DNA of 64,000 nucleotides from Pseudo-nitzschia pungens (lineage: Eukaryota; Bacillariophyta; Bacillariophyceae; Bacillariales; Bacillariaceae), in assembly GCA_037355855.1 (NCBI GenBank), contig CM074762.1, positions 1,054,001 through 1,118,000 on the forward strand. Direction: 5' to 3'. Position 1 is the stretch's first letter; each line of letters starts with the position of its first letter. The notes beneath the pieces were generated by a model. It ran no database searches. It was given only the letters and a program-made list of their open reading frames with translations, and was not told the DNA's origin. The position numbers and the translations under genes were made by a program. Of this stretch, positions 63,607 to 64,000 are shown in pieces.

Positions 63607-64000
63607 GAGTCACTGGTCGGCTTAACTGTGGGATTCGTTCAATCATGAGGCACTATGTAACATGCTAGCGTAGGCTAGTAGTGTTACGAATTAATAATTA
63701 ACCGAATTCCACATGGGATTCAAATATATATACATAGTATTCATGTACGAATATCTAGTATGTATGAACAGGCATGCAGAAGAGAGCGATTATACGATTA
63801 AGGTTACATACGGAATATATGTTATATACAGGGATGGATATTATATGAGAAGGTCGCGATGACCTCATCGCTCATTATTTCCTCTCTCTGATTTCAATCC
63901 CATCTCGTGAAGTGAAATAACACACAATTATTCATACTACTCCAATTTTCTACCTTAGAGTGTTACACAGTAATTTTGTGGCCCGATGTAAGACAAGGCC
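63607..64000. other. Right-edge spacer
   Basis: AT-rich, with TATATATAC/ATATATGTTATATAC words. A reverse copy of the internal repeat of the 59712 element lies near 63628. No gene seen. Confidence 0.5.

Overview
The window looks like nuclear DNA of a pennate diatom (Pseudo-nitzschia/Fragilariopsis-like; the genus is an inference). Evidence: GT-AG introns of about 74-400 nt; preproteins with an N-terminal hydrophobic segment followed by the diatom plastid cleavage motif A-x-A-F (GANAF, AWAF, ADAF); a MYB protein carrying a region that resembles the diatom-expanded DUF6824 domain; and diatom-style type II membrane LRR proteins. There are no operons, ribosome binding sites or CRISPR arrays.

Layout. 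0-22 kb: three paralogous membrane ecto-proteins with a glucose/sorbosone dehydrogenase (GSDH) propeller, a PKD domain, a Cys knot-like motif and a C-terminal membrane segment (1-2651 minus, cut by the window edge; 14582-17271 plus, frame-interrupted; 18557-21892 plus, intact). Among them lie a COPI-associated (Tvp15-like) Golgi protein, an LRR receptor-like gene, an ankyrin-RING protein and a small membrane ORF. 22-32 kb: a Cys-loop ligand-gated ion channel, a plastid-targeted carotenoid cleavage dioxygenase and a second LRR receptor-like gene. 32-37 kb: a very acidic plastid-targeted protein and a plastid-targeted NTF2-like protein. 37-49 kb: a divergent pair of paralogous Lys/Asp/Glu-rich proteins, the H/ACA pseudouridine synthase CBF5/dyskerin, and an alpha/beta hydrolase with an extra five-copy repeat region. 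49-57 kb: two divergent, membrane-anchored pepsin-type aspartic proteases, then a small membrane gene. 58-64 kb: a DNAJC9-like J protein with polyQ inside the J domain, a repeat-rich spacer with foldback elements, an R2R3-MYB gene and a possible two-exon small gene.

Functionally, about half the genes build secreted or membrane-anchored ectodomains (GSDH-PKD, LRR, ion channel, aspartic proteases), three products are plastid-bound, and the rest are housekeeping (CBF5, J protein, Golgi protein). Local duplication is the dominant theme (3 GSDH, 2 LRR, 2 proteases, 2 Lys-rich).

Caveat: six genes are broken relative to paralogues or domain continuity by single-base indels; ten of twelve are +1 insertions, mostly duplicating a neighbouring base. 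That bias suggests consensus errors at least as much as pseudogenes, and it affects the exact protein models given here. All splice sites were inferred by eye from frame, GT-AG and paralogue alignment; no transcript evidence was available.
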